NCBI RefSeq assembly: GCF_030269545.1 | Contig: NZ_BSTN01000028.1 | Location: 1-64,000 of the forward strand | Reading direction: 5' to 3' | Length of the DNA: 64,000 nt | Origin: Actinomadura sp. NBRC 104425 | GTDB lineage: Bacteria > Actinomycetota > Actinomycetes > Streptosporangiales > Streptosporangiaceae | Shown: piece after piece, positions 8,449 to 16,998 of the stretch | Numbering within the stretch: position 1 is the stretch's first letter | Layout of the letters: each line of letters opens with the position of its first letter | Program-made: the position numbers and the translations under genes | The notes under the pieces: model-generated | Seen by the model: only the letters and a program-made list of their open reading frames with translations | Told to the model about the DNA's origin: nothing | The model's database searches: none

Positions 8449-9164
8449 GGGGACCCTCCCTGAAGCCGAAGAACACGGTCTCCGACTATCGGCCCGTCAC
8501 GGTGCCGCGCACCACGCAGAGAATGCGGCAACTGTGCAGGCGACTTGTCAGCGGCCTGATAAAAGGCGGCTAACGGCCCATCCGAAAAGGCATTCACTGG
8601 AGGGGCTGATTTGAGTGCCTTACTCCGGGTGATTGTCGGACGTTTGTGCACCCGTTTCTGACTTCAGCCCTCATGCGGCACGTGCGCGCTGACCGCGCGC
8701 GCTTGGCCCGGCCGCGCCGGGCGGCCGCTCGCGGGCAACTCGCCTGGCGCGGCACGCGGGTGCGGCGTCGGCCGCACCCGGGGAGGGCCGTCACCGTCAG
8801 TGCGACCGGCATCACCGCGGCGAATGCCAGCAGGTCGTCCCGAAGAAGTCAGCCGCCGACAAGCGTCTGACCATTGTTTCTGCGCGGATTACGCAGATTG
8901 TCGTAGATATGTGGGCATGATTGGGCGTTACGACATCCAGGTGACGTGTTGCGGACGTGCAGTTTGCAGGCGTGTCCACATCAGGTCAAACATCGGTGTG
9001 CGTGCCACATTGCTCATCACTTTGCGCAGGGGAATGATTGCGGTGTGCACTCGACCGCGGAATGGTGATCACGTGATGCTCGGCAGGACGAACCCGGCCC
9101 CGGCCCGACGGACGCGGGGCCTCCCGCACTCCGCCGCGCGGCGGCCGCTACCGGCAGTGACGCC
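8449..9164. other. Gene-free stretch
   Basis: Several short frames exist, but none has homologue-like features, a good start site or balanced composition. It must hold the divergent promoters of the GMC oxidoreductase (minus) and the RsbW-like gene (plus). The segment 8870-9010 is clearly less GC-rich than the rest. Confidence 0.5.
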
Positions 9165-9605
9165 ATGACCGCCGCGATGGACGCCCTCGGCGACCGGCTG
9201 GCCCTCACCGGCGGCGCGCGGCAGGGGCGGGCCGCCCGCAGGATCGTCCGGGAACGCGCCGCCAAGGTGGTGGACGATCCGGTGGCGCTGGACGACATCG
9301 AGCTGATGACCGCCGAGGCCGTCGCCAACGCCGTCCTGCACGGCACCGGGGTGGTGCAGATCGGCGTGGCCACGGACGGACGGCGGCTGCGCGTCGAGGT
9401 CCGCGACGAGGGCCCCGCCCGAAGCCCGGGCCACCCGCCCGAGAACGAGGCCGACGGGCCGGAACGGCCCGGGAACGCCGGTGCCGCGTGCCGGCAGCCG
9501 GCCGACCACGGGCGCGGGCTGCTCGTCATCGACAGCCTCGCCGAGGAGTGGGGCCTGGAGCAGACCCCCACCGAGACGCTCCTCTGGTTCGTCGTCCACG
9601 CCTGA
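9165..9605 (+). CDS. RsbW-like ATP-binding regulatory protein
   Basis: 146 residues with a GHKL (HATPase_c_2) fold. The N box is ELMTAEAVANAVLHG (about 46-60), the G1 region is VEVRDEGPARSP and the G2 region is DHGRGLLVIDSLAEEWG. Such single-domain proteins act as anti-sigma kinases that phosphorylate STAS anti-anti-sigma factors, or as simple switch partners. No sigma factor or STAS gene lies next to it. It is directly followed by a tandem repeat and faces the convergent VWA gene, so it appears to be a lone gene. The ATG at 9165 lies just after a weak purine stretch. Confidence 0.8.
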   Translation: MTAAMDALGDRLALTGGARQGRAARRIVRERAAKVVDDPVALDDIELMTAEAVANAVLHGTGVVQIGVATDGRRLRVEVRDEGPARSPGHPPENEADGPERPGNAGAACRQPADHGRGLLVIDSLAEEWGLEQTPTETLLWFVVHA

Positions 9606-9685
9606 AGCCGCCCATCTCACTCCAAGCACCGCGCGTCCAGCTCGCGGGCCGCAGGCCCAGGGCAGCCGGTGCTCTCCGAGCCGAA

Positions 9686-10068
9686 CACGATGGTGCGGTT
9701 CGCGCGCGCAGTGGGTGACCACGGCGTGGCATGACAGCCCGCACGCCGTCACCAATGCGCCCCGAGACGACAGCGACCCGCACCACGAACACCCGACGCT
9801 CTCTGCCCCAGGCAGGCATCGCGCGCCCGGCAACCGGGCAGCGGACCAGGACGCCTAGTGGTCCCCGAGGCACGATGGTGCGGTTCGCGCGCGCAGTGGG
9901 TGACCACGGCGTGGCATGACAGCCCGCGCGCCGTCACCGATGCGCCCCGAGACGACAGCGGCCCACACCACGAACACCCGACGCTCCCTGCCCCAGGCAG
10001 GCATCGCGCGCCCGGCAACCGGGCAGCGGACCAGGACGCCTGGTGGTCCCCGAGGCACGATGGTGCGG
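9686..10068. repeat. 185-bp tandem direct repeat, two copies plus a partial third
   Basis: The unit starts with cacgatggtgcgg at 9686, repeats at 9871 and again, only about 13 bases long, at 10056. The period is exactly 185. The two full copies differ at only a handful of positions. The unit contains a short palindrome (gcccggcaaccgggc). It fills most of the 534-bp gap between the convergent RsbW-like and VWA genes. Neither strand shows a credible gene. Confidence 0.92.
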
Positions 10069-10139
10069 CCTGTCTGCGCAGCGGCGTGACGGCCCGCGCG
10101 GCGGCGACGGTGTGCCCCGTTGACGAAGCGGACCGGCGC

Positions 10140-11330
10140 TCAGGGAGTTGGTATGCGGACTGTTTCGGCCCAGGGTGGCGGCTCTGGAGCGGACCCGCCG
10201 ATGAGTACCGCGATCAGTCGGCAGGCGGCGGGCTCGTCCGGCCAGGGGGTGAAGCCGTCGGTGAGGACGATGACGACGCCGGGCGGGTGCGGCGTCTCCA
10301 GGGCCCGGCGGATCCCCACGCGCATGTCGGTGCCGCCGCCGCCCCTCAGCTCGATCTGGTCGGCCGCGGTGACCCGCGACGCAGCCTGCACGTCGGCGTC
10401 GACGCTGAGCACGGTGACGCGGTCGCCGCGCACGCCCACCTCGCGCAGCACCCCGGTGACCTCGGCCAGCGCGGCGGCCAGCTCGTCCTCCCCCATCGAG
10501 CCGGAGGTGTCGATGACGACGGCGACGCGCGGCAGCGGGCGGCGCAGGCTCGGCAGGACGACGCCGCGCAGGGCCGGGCCGCGGCGGGACGGGCGGCGGT
10601 AGGTGTAGTCGACGGCGCCGCTCGCCCACGACAGCGCCTCGCGGACGGCCCCGGCCAGCACGCGCCGCCAGTCGACGGCGGGTTCCAACACCTGTTCGGC
10701 CCAGCGGCGCCATCCGTCGGGGAGGTCGCCGCGGGTGCGTTGGTGGGCGCGCATCGCCTCGGCGGTGTGCCTGCGGATCGCCTGGGCCTCGGTCTCGGTG
10801 ACGCGCGGGGCGGTGCCGTCGGCGGCGCCGAGGTCCCACGGGGAGGGTTCGCCGTGGGCGCCCGATCCGCAGTCGTGGCCGTCGAAGGCGGGCACGCCCG
10901 GTAGGTACTCCTCGAACAGCCGTCCGGGCGGCAGGCCGTAGTCGGCGGGCGTGAGGCAGTCGGCGGGCAGGGTCAGCCCGTCGGCGAGCAGGTCGTCGTT
11001 GATCTCGCAGTCCTGGGCGAGGTTGATGCGCAGCCGGTCGCGGCGCAGCTTCGGGGCCAGCCGGTCGGCGCGGCCGTGGTGGTCGCGCAGCAGGTGCGCG
11101 GCCTCGTGGATCCACACGCCCGCCAGCTCCTCCACGGGGGTGGCGTCGACGAACGCGGGTGACACGTAGCAGCGCCAGTACCGGTCGACGCCCATCGTCG
11201 GGACGGCGGCGGACGGGACGACCGACAGCGAGTACAGCGCGGACGCCAGGTAGGGGCGTTGCGATGCGGCGCGGAACCGGGCGGCCAGCAGCTTGGTCCT
11301 GTCCAGATGCGGTGCGGAGGACCCGGTCAT
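10140..11330 (-). CDS. VWA-like metallopeptidase-domain protein
   Basis: 396 residues. The N-terminal half carries a zincin motif HEAAH (residues 75-79) in a DUF2201-type putative metallopeptidase domain, with DCEINDDLL further on. The C-terminal half is a von Willebrand A-like domain with the MIDAS motif DTSGSM (about 272-277), GGGGTDMRVGI and LTDG. Proteins of this build are the usual partners of MoxR AAA ATPases, forming chaperone-like or complex-assembly machines. It is the last gene of the five-gene operon, and its ATG shares one base with the stop of the MoxR gene (TGATG), implying coupled translation. Confidence 0.9.
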   Translation of the reverse strand: MTGSSAPHLDRTKLLAARFRAASQRPYLASALYSLSVVPSAAVPTMGVDRYWRCYVSPAFVDATPVEELAGVWIHEAAHLLRDHHGRADRLAPKLRRDRLRINLAQDCEINDDLLADGLTLPADCLTPADYGLPPGRLFEEYLPGVPAFDGHDCGSGAHGEPSPWDLGAADGTAPRVTETEAQAIRRHTAEAMRAHQRTRGDLPDGWRRWAEQVLEPAVDWRRVLAGAVREALSWASGAVDYTYRRPSRRGPALRGVVLPSLRRPLPRVAVVIDTSGSMGEDELAAALAEVTGVLREVGVRGDRVTVLSVDADVQAASRVTAADQIELRGGGGTDMRVGIRRALETPHPPGVVIVLTDGFTPWPDEPAACRLIAVLIGGSAPEPPPWAETVRIPTP

Positions 11331-12529
11331 CAGCGGTCGCCGGTGAGCGCGCCCGACAGCTGCAGCAGGTCGAGGAACGCATCGATTCCGCTGGGCACGG
11401 GCCAGTCGACGTCGCGCAGGGCGGCCAGGTCGACCGCCGCGCGCGCCGCGACGTCCGGGACGCCCGCGTCGACCGCCTTGGCCAGCACCGTCCAGCCCGC
11501 CTCCCAGCGGCTGCGGGTGAGTCGGCCCTGGACGGCCGCGACCACCGAGGTGAGGAACGCCAGCTGCCGGTCGCCGCGGTCGGGCAGCGTGAACGCGTCC
11601 GGGTCGGCCAGCACCCGGTCGGGGTCGGGCAGGTCGAGGTTGTCCAGGTAGACCAGCAGTTCCAGGCCCGCGCCCTCCCCGACGGCGCCGACGACGACGG
11701 CCGACAGCGCCTCGCGTCCGGCGCCCGTGGCGTACCCGGTGGCGAGCAGCCGCAGCACCATCTCCCAGCTGCGGGGCGAGGGCCAGGCGCCGCCGCGCGC
11801 CTCGGCGTCGCCGGGCAGCTGGTGGGTCAGGCCGGGGCGCGCGGTGAGGAAGCCCGACACCGCTCCGCGGGCCCGCGCCACCGCGGACGGCATCCGCGCG
11901 GGTTCGATCTTGGGTATGGAGACCTGCGGCCAGGTGCCCGCCATGCCGCGCGCCACCGTGTGCGGGTCGTGCGTCCAGTGCAGGTGGACGAACCGGTTGG
12001 CCAGCGGCGGGCTCAGGTGCCAGCCGTCGGCGGCGCTGGACGGCGGGTTGGCGGCCGCGACGACGCGCACCGGCTCGGGCAGGGTCAGGCTGCCGACGCG
12101 GCGTTCCAGCACCACGCGCAGCAGGGCGGCCTGGACGGCGGGCGGCGCGGACGACAGCTCGTCGAAGAACACCAGGCCGCGTCCGGCGCGGGCGACGCGC
12201 ACCGCCCAGTCCGGCGGCGCCATCGGCACGCCGGTGGTCGCCGGGTCGTCGCCGACGATCGGCAGTCCGGCGAAGTCGGACGGCTCGTGCACGCTGGCGA
12301 TCACCGTTTCCAGGGGGACGCCGAGGCCGTCGGCGAGCCGGCGCATCCCGGCGGACTTGCCGATGCCCGGCTCGCCCCACAGCAGGACGGGCAGGTTCGC
12401 GGTGACCGCGAGCGCCAGCGCCTCGAACCGGTGGTCCTGGGCGGGTTCGGTGCGCCACGCCCCGGCGCGCCGGTTGAGCTCGTCGGCCAGGGCGAGGGCG
12501 TCGTGGTCGCGGGCGGTTTCATCGGTCAT
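11330..12529 (-). CDS. MoxR-type AAA+ ATPase
   Basis: 399 residues. Walker A is GEPGIGKS (52-59), Walker B is FFDE (121-124), and a sensor/arginine-finger region contains AAANPPSSAADGW and LANRFVHLHW. A C-terminal helical lid follows (about 250-399). It hydrolyses ATP to remodel proteins, normally together with a VWA partner, which is encoded immediately downstream. Its ATG overlaps the stop of the ankyrin gene by four bases (ATGA), so it is translationally coupled in the operon that begins at the SDR gene. No membrane segment is present; it is cytoplasmic. Confidence 0.92.
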   Translation of the reverse strand: MTDETARDHDALALADELNRRAGAWRTEPAQDHRFEALALAVTANLPVLLWGEPGIGKSAGMRRLADGLGVPLETVIASVHEPSDFAGLPIVGDDPATTGVPMAPPDWAVRVARAGRGLVFFDELSSAPPAVQAALLRVVLERRVGSLTLPEPVRVVAAANPPSSAADGWHLSPPLANRFVHLHWTHDPHTVARGMAGTWPQVSIPKIEPARMPSAVARARGAVSGFLTARPGLTHQLPGDAEARGGAWPSPRSWEMVLRLLATGYATGAGREALSAVVVGAVGEGAGLELLVYLDNLDLPDPDRVLADPDAFTLPDRGDRQLAFLTSVVAAVQGRLTRSRWEAGWTVLAKAVDAGVPDVAARAAVDLAALRDVDWPVPSGIDAFLDLLQLSGALTGDR

Positions 12530-14316
12530 GCGTCCCCCTGTGCGGCGACCAGGTCCTTGAGGAAGTGCAGGTCGCGACGTTTGCGGATGTCGATCAGCTG
12601 GGCGAGGTTCACAAAGCCGCCCGGGTAGACGTAGCCGCGGACGTCGGTGCGCGCCCCGGCGTCCACCAGTGCCCGGACGAGGTCCGCGGAGGCGCCCTCG
12701 GAGACGGCGCGGAACAGCGGGGTGTGGCCGCGTACGTCGAGCGCCTCCAGGTCCAGGCCCGCCGCCAGCAGGCGCGGCAGCAGCGGCCGATGGTCGACGT
12801 GGTGGAGCAGGTGCGGGAGCGTGGTTCCTGTGCCGTCGCGCGCGTGCGGGTCGTGGCCCAGGTCGAGCATGCGGACCACGCCGGGCGTGTCGCCGTGCCG
12901 CATCCGCTGGAACAGCTCGTTGCGCTGGCCGCGCAGATCGCGCGGCATCCATCCGGCGGACGTCCAGCTCTGGCGGACGGCGAAGCAGCCGACGACCTTG
13001 CCGCCGAACGCCTTGAGCGCCTGCTCGCGCCGCCGTTCCTCGTCGGTGTGGTCGTGCGTGTGCAGGACGCCGTCCCGGTAGGACACCTTGTGCCAGGCGC
13101 CCCGGCAGCGGACGCGGATGACCGGGGGCGGCCCGGGGTCGGGCGGGCCGATCGGGCGGCCGTCGCCGGGCGCGTCCCGGGCGGGGAACAGCGCCGAACG
13201 CACCAGCGGGTGCAGGTCCTCGGGGGTGAGCCGTCCGGCGCGCAGCAGGTCCAGGTCGGGCAGGCGCCGCCAATACACCTCGGGCAGCGGGACGCTGGAG
13301 GCTCGGCCCCGCCGCCGCCGCTCGCCGGGGCTCAGGTCGTGCCGCATGACGAGGCGCAGGCCGTCGCTGAAGCGCGTCGGATCGTCGGCGTCGGTCTGGT
13401 CCACGACCGCGACGAAGTTGCGCAGCCCCCAGTTCGTGATCTGGTCGCCGATCGGGATGTGCCAGTCGCGGACGATGCCCGCGCGGGCGAGCCGCCGCAG
13501 TTCGGGGCGCAGCCGGTGGACGGCCAGCACGCTGGAGCGCAGCACGGCCAGCGGATCGATCCTGTGGTGGAGGGCCGCGCCGCCGTCCAGGGCGATGCCC
13601 GCGGCGGCGAGCTCCTGTTCGACGTCGCCGCGGTCGTGCAGCAGCGTGATCCATTCGGCGAAGCGGACGGGGTCGTCCGGGCCCGGGTTCTCGGTGGGCA
13701 GTTCGTCCGGGCGGCGCGGGGAGCCGTCGGCGTTGAAGAACGGGACGCGGTCCGAGCCGCCGTGCCGGGCGAGGAGTTCGTGCGCGTGCCGCGCGTCCCA
13801 CACGTGGCGGGCCGCCGACCAGTCGAGTTGGGGCCGCGGGGTCTTCGCGGTGCCGACGGTCACCGGGCCGAACCGCAGCGTCAGCCGCTGCGCCGGGACG
13901 CCGTCGGGGGTGGCGACCTGCAGGGCGGCGCGCAGCCGCGGCCGGTCGTAGGCGTTCAGCACGATCACGCGGCCGCCCGTGATCATCGTCTGCGGGCTCC
14001 ACTGCTGCTCGTGGCGGGGCAGGTGCCAGCGCAGCAGGTCGGGCGCGAAGTGCCGCAGGTCGTCCTCCAGCGCCTCGGCGACGGCCGGGCCCGCCGAGCG
14101 GGCCACCTCGGCGAGGTCGAAGGCGACGTCGACGCCGGCGGCGGCGCAGGCGCCCCGCCAGTCCCCGGCCAGGCGCCGCTGTGTCGCCTCCTCGATCATC
14201 CAGCGGGGCACCGCGTACCGGCGGGTCCGCGCCCACATGCCCGCGTGTTCGTCGTCGAACGGTTTGCACGCGCTGGTGCCCGGTTTCGGTTGGGCGGGGG
14301 TGTCGCGTTCGCTCAC
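12526..14316 (-). CDS. Large protein with C-terminal ankyrin repeats
   Basis: 596 residues from a GTG that overlaps the LRR gene stop (GTGA). The first ~450 residues are a conserved-looking, Trp/Arg-rich region of unknown fold, containing MWARTRRYAVPRWMIEEATQ near residues 27-46 and a HVWDARHAHELL helix. The C-terminal ~130 residues are ankyrin repeats: GVVRMLDLGHDPHARD, LLPRLLAAGLDLEALD, GHTPLFRAVSEGA and LVRALVDAGARTDVRG. Ankyrin arrays bind protein partners. In this operon it is probably a scaffold for the MoxR/VWA pair or for a client; the N-terminal domain may carry a separate activity that I cannot name. Confidence 0.88.
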   Translation of the reverse strand: MSERDTPAQPKPGTSACKPFDDEHAGMWARTRRYAVPRWMIEEATQRRLAGDWRGACAAAGVDVAFDLAEVARSAGPAVAEALEDDLRHFAPDLLRWHLPRHEQQWSPQTMITGGRVIVLNAYDRPRLRAALQVATPDGVPAQRLTLRFGPVTVGTAKTPRPQLDWSAARHVWDARHAHELLARHGGSDRVPFFNADGSPRRPDELPTENPGPDDPVRFAEWITLLHDRGDVEQELAAAGIALDGGAALHHRIDPLAVLRSSVLAVHRLRPELRRLARAGIVRDWHIPIGDQITNWGLRNFVAVVDQTDADDPTRFSDGLRLVMRHDLSPGERRRRGRASSVPLPEVYWRRLPDLDLLRAGRLTPEDLHPLVRSALFPARDAPGDGRPIGPPDPGPPPVIRVRCRGAWHKVSYRDGVLHTHDHTDEERRREQALKAFGGKVVGCFAVRQSWTSAGWMPRDLRGQRNELFQRMRHGDTPGVVRMLDLGHDPHARDGTGTTLPHLLHHVDHRPLLPRLLAAGLDLEALDVRGHTPLFRAVSEGASADLVRALVDAGARTDVRGYVYPGGFVNLAQLIDIRKRRDLHFLKDLVAAQGDA

Positions 14317-15461
14317 CGGTACACGCTCCCGATCAGCCGGATGTCGGGATGCGCCGGGGTGAGGGGGCGCATCAGCGCGTTCAGCGCGCGCTTGACGCGG
14401 CGCGGGACGTTGGGGCCGAGCCGCACCTGCTCCAGGCGCGTCTCGTTGTCGCTCACCCGGGCCAGCAGTTTCTTGGCGCCGCGTCCGGTGATGCCGGAGC
14501 GGGCGAGGTTGAGGGTGCGCAGGGGGCTGCCGGGGATGGCGTCGGCGAGGGCGGACGCGCCTTCGTCGCCGGTGGCGTTGGCGGGTGCGCCCAGAACGCG
14601 TTGTGAACGTGGACGCCCGAGGTCGAGTGTTTCGATGCCGTCCAGGGCGTCCGCCAGAGCGCGCGCGCCGTCGGGGCCGATGCCGTTGCCGCCCAGCCCC
14701 AGCCGTACGGGACGGGCCGGGTCCGCCGCTTCGGCCAGGGCGGCGACGCCCGCGTCCCCCAGGTGGTTCGACGAGAGGTACAGTTCGCGCACGCCCGCGT
14801 CGCGTATGAGGGCGGCCAGCAGAGGGGCCGCGTCGGCGGCGAAGCCGTTGCCCCCGAGGAAGAGGCGCTCGACCGGTTGCGGGCGTTCCGCCAGCGCGTC
14901 CCGCAGTACGCGCAGGCCGTCCAGGGTGACGCCCGTGTTGACCAGGTCGAGGGTGCGGATCGTCGTGTTGCGGCGGAGCATGGCCGCGAGCGCGTGCACG
15001 CCCTTGTCGCGGACGGGGTTGCGCTTGAGCCACACGGCCCGCACCGTGTCGTCGTCCGCCAGCCGTTCGGCGAGCACGGCGATGCCTTCGCCGTCGATGC
15101 GGTTGCAGCCCATGTAGAGCGTTTCGACGCCGTGCCCGGGGACGAGCGCTTGCGCGATGGCGCGCACGCCTTCGTTCCCCATGGCGTTGGTGCCCAGCAG
15201 CAGGTGCACCGCGTGGGGCGACGCGACGGCCACCGGCAGGAGGCGCGCGACGCCCTGCGGCCCCAGGCCCTGCTTGCACAGGTCCACACGACCGTCCGGG
15301 CGCAGCGTGCCCAGGGAGAACGTCTCGTCGGTGTCGACCGCGGACGCGTCGCCCAGGCGCGCCAGCAGCGGTTCCAGGGCGGCCGGGTCGGCCGCCGGGA
15401 CGTCGGGGTGCTCGATGGCGGGGCAACGTACCGGGGTGGGCTGTGTCTCGGGGGCAGTCAT
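14313..15461 (-). CDS. Leucine-rich repeat protein (ribonuclease-inhibitor type)
   Basis: 382 residues with about eight repeats of 28-29 residues between roughly 75 and 330. Each has an L-x-L-x2-N core with G-x2-GA-x-AL-A helices, for example VETLYMGCNRIDGEGIAVLA and VRELYLSSNHLGDAGVAALA. This is the RI-like LRR class seen in eukaryotic NLR sensors and bacterial GALA-type proteins, and serves protein or RNA-protein binding. No catalytic domain is attached. The ATG shares one base with the stop of the SDR gene upstream, and the stop overlaps the GTG of the ankyrin gene by four bases. Confidence 0.92.
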   Translation of the reverse strand: MTAPETQPTPVRCPAIEHPDVPAADPAALEPLLARLGDASAVDTDETFSLGTLRPDGRVDLCKQGLGPQGVARLLPVAVASPHAVHLLLGTNAMGNEGVRAIAQALVPGHGVETLYMGCNRIDGEGIAVLAERLADDDTVRAVWLKRNPVRDKGVHALAAMLRRNTTIRTLDLVNTGVTLDGLRVLRDALAERPQPVERLFLGGNGFAADAAPLLAALIRDAGVRELYLSSNHLGDAGVAALAEAADPARPVRLGLGGNGIGPDGARALADALDGIETLDLGRPRSQRVLGAPANATGDEGASALADAIPGSPLRTLNLARSGITGRGAKKLLARVSDNETRLEQVRLGPNVPRRVKRALNALMRPLTPAHPDIRLIGSVYR

Positions 15462-16849
15462 CACCACTCCACTGGGCGGTAGTCCTTGAGGAACAGTCCA
15501 TGCACGGGTTCGCCGCGCACGCCCCGCACAATCGGGTCGTACACGCGGGCGGCCCCGTCGATGACGTCCAGCGGCGGGCGGAAGCCGAGCGCGCGCTGCA
15601 CCATGCGGCTGGGGTGGGGCCGCTCGTCGGTGACCCAGCCGGTGTCGACGCTGTTCATGTGGATGCCGGACGCGGCGTAGTCGGCGGCCGACGTCCGGGT
15701 CATCATGTTCAGCGCCGCCTTGGCCATGTTGGTGTGCGGGTGCATCGCGGACTTGTACGACCGCGAGAAGCTGCCCTCCATCGCCGACACCTGCACCACG
15801 TACCGGTCGGGGTGCGGGGACGCCTCCATCAGGCCGCGCAGCCGGGAGGTCAGCAGGAACGGCACGAAGGCGTTCACCACGTGCACCTCCAGCCATTCCC
15901 CGGGCGGCACCTCTTCCAGCCGCAGCACCCAGCTGTTGCGGTCGCGCAGGTCGAGCGGCTGGCCGGTCTCGTCGGTGCGCCCGGCCGGGAACAGCGCCTC
16001 CCAGCCCGCGTCCCAGCCCGCGTCGGGCAGGGGCTTGGGGGCCTGCCCGGGGGCGAGCGCGGGACGGGCCGCGCCGGACACGGCCACGCGCGCCGCGGCG
16101 CCGGTCAGTGCGCGACCTTCGGCGGCGCGCACCTCGCGGTAGTAGGCGGGCGGGCGGCGGATCGTCTGGGCGGCGTTGTTGACCAGGATGTCGAGATGGT
16201 CGAACCGCCGGTGCACCAGCTCGACCAGGTCGGCCACGGCGGGCAGGTCGAGGAAGTCGACGCCGTGGACGTGCAGGCGGTCGAGCCAGTCGCGGGCGTC
16301 GGCGACGGCGGCGAACCGGCGCGCCGCGTCCCGGGGGAACCGGGTCGTCACCAGCACCTCGGCGCCGTCGCGCAGCAGCTTCAGCGCCGTGTGGAAGCCG
16401 ATCTTCACCCGTCCGCCGGTCACCAGTGCGCGGCGTCCGCGCAGGTCGGCGCGGGCGTGCCGGCGGGCGGCGTTCTGCTGCGCGCACGGCGGGCACATCA
16501 TGTGGTACTGCGGGTGCACCTGCCGGTAGGGCGCCTTGCAGACGTAGCAGTACCGCGCGCGGAACAGCCGCCGCGGCGCCTGCTCACGCTCGGGGCCGGG
16601 CGCGGGATCGGGTGCAGGGTCCTGCTCGCGGTGGCGTTCGGACGCGGCCAGGGCCTTTCTGTCGTGCCGCCGCCGCTCCTCGCGCCGCGCCGCCTTGCGC
16701 GCCTTCTTGTCCGCCCGGTACGCGTCGCCGACGGCGCGCCGCACCTGCTGCCAGCGGGGATCGTCGGGGTTCGCCGAGGCCACGTGCCCCAGCACCCGCA
16801 GGCACGTGTCGATGTCGGCCTGTGTCGGCTCGGATTCGATCGACGCCAC
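15461..16849 (-). CDS. SDR-fold protein with N-terminal zinc ribbon
   Basis: 462 residues. A charged helical stretch (about 45-75) precedes a zinc-ribbon-like C-x2-C (101, 104) and C-x2-C (119, 122). A short-chain dehydrogenase Rossmann domain follows, with TGGRVKIG (144-151) and NNAAQ (224-228). The usual catalytic YxxxK reads TNMAK (373-377): Lys is kept, Tyr is Thr. So normal oxidoreductase chemistry is doubtful, and an NAD(P)-sensing role is possible. The GTG at 16849 was chosen because the frame upstream runs through the tRNA-like gene (RRFESGRP is the usual false translation of a tRNA T arm). First gene of the five-gene operon. Confidence 0.88.
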   Translation of the reverse strand: MASIESEPTQADIDTCLRVLGHVASANPDDPRWQQVRRAVGDAYRADKKARKAARREERRRHDRKALAASERHREQDPAPDPAPGPEREQAPRRLFRARYCYVCKAPYRQVHPQYHMMCPPCAQQNAARRHARADLRGRRALVTGGRVKIGFHTALKLLRDGAEVLVTTRFPRDAARRFAAVADARDWLDRLHVHGVDFLDLPAVADLVELVHRRFDHLDILVNNAAQTIRRPPAYYREVRAAEGRALTGAAARVAVSGAARPALAPGQAPKPLPDAGWDAGWEALFPAGRTDETGQPLDLRDRNSWVLRLEEVPPGEWLEVHVVNAFVPFLLTSRLRGLMEASPHPDRYVVQVSAMEGSFSRSYKSAMHPHTNMAKAALNMMTRTSAADYAASGIHMNSVDTGWVTDERPHPSRMVQRALGFRPPLDVIDGAARVYDPIVRGVRGEPVHGLFLKDYRPVEW

Positions 16850-16881
16850 CGCGCTGGCCCCCCACCTGCGAAACGGGGTGA

Positions 16882-16953
16882 CGGGCCGGCCGGATTCGAA
16901 CCGGCGTCCTCCCGCCTGCCGAGCGGGCGCGACGACCTCTGCACTACGGCCCA
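16882..16953 (-). tRNA. tRNA-like element 1 (non-canonical), leader of the SDR operon
   Basis: 72 nt fold as a cloverleaf: acceptor UGGGCCG/CGGCCCG (U1-G72 wobble), U8-A9, D stem GUGC/GCGC with a 10-nt loop, a shortened anticodon arm CCGC-UCGGCAG-GCGG, variable GAGGAC, and T arm GCCGG-UUCGAAU-CCGGC. CCA is not encoded and the anticodon loop is not standard, so the amino-acid identity cannot be assigned. It ends 33 nt before the SDR start, on the same strand. A TAGGCT hexamer at 16966-16971 lies 12 nt upstream. It is about 85% like the element at 18766, including the unusual D loop and variable loop. Confidence 0.75.
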
Positions 16954-16998
16954 TCACCGGCCGTGAGCCTACCGACCGACCTGCGAGACTTCTCCCAT

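Noticed and set aside
8800..9168. 122-codon plus-strand frame before the RsbW-like gene
   Set aside because: Cys/Arg-rich, no plausible start site, changes composition along its length; looks like chance open sequence.
9686..10068. 185-bp repeats considered as a CRISPR array
   Set aside because: Two long adjacent copies with no short repeats and no unique spacers; no cas genes nearby.
12565..15117. 850-codon open frame on the plus strand across the ankyrin and LRR genes
   Set aside because: It is antisense to well-recognised proteins, has no family signature and arises from the GC-rich codon pattern.
16850..16950. N-terminal extension of the SDR frame through GRRFESGRP
   Set aside because: RRFESGRP is the usual false translation of a tRNA T arm; the region folds as a tRNA-like element, so the start was moved to the GTG at 16849.
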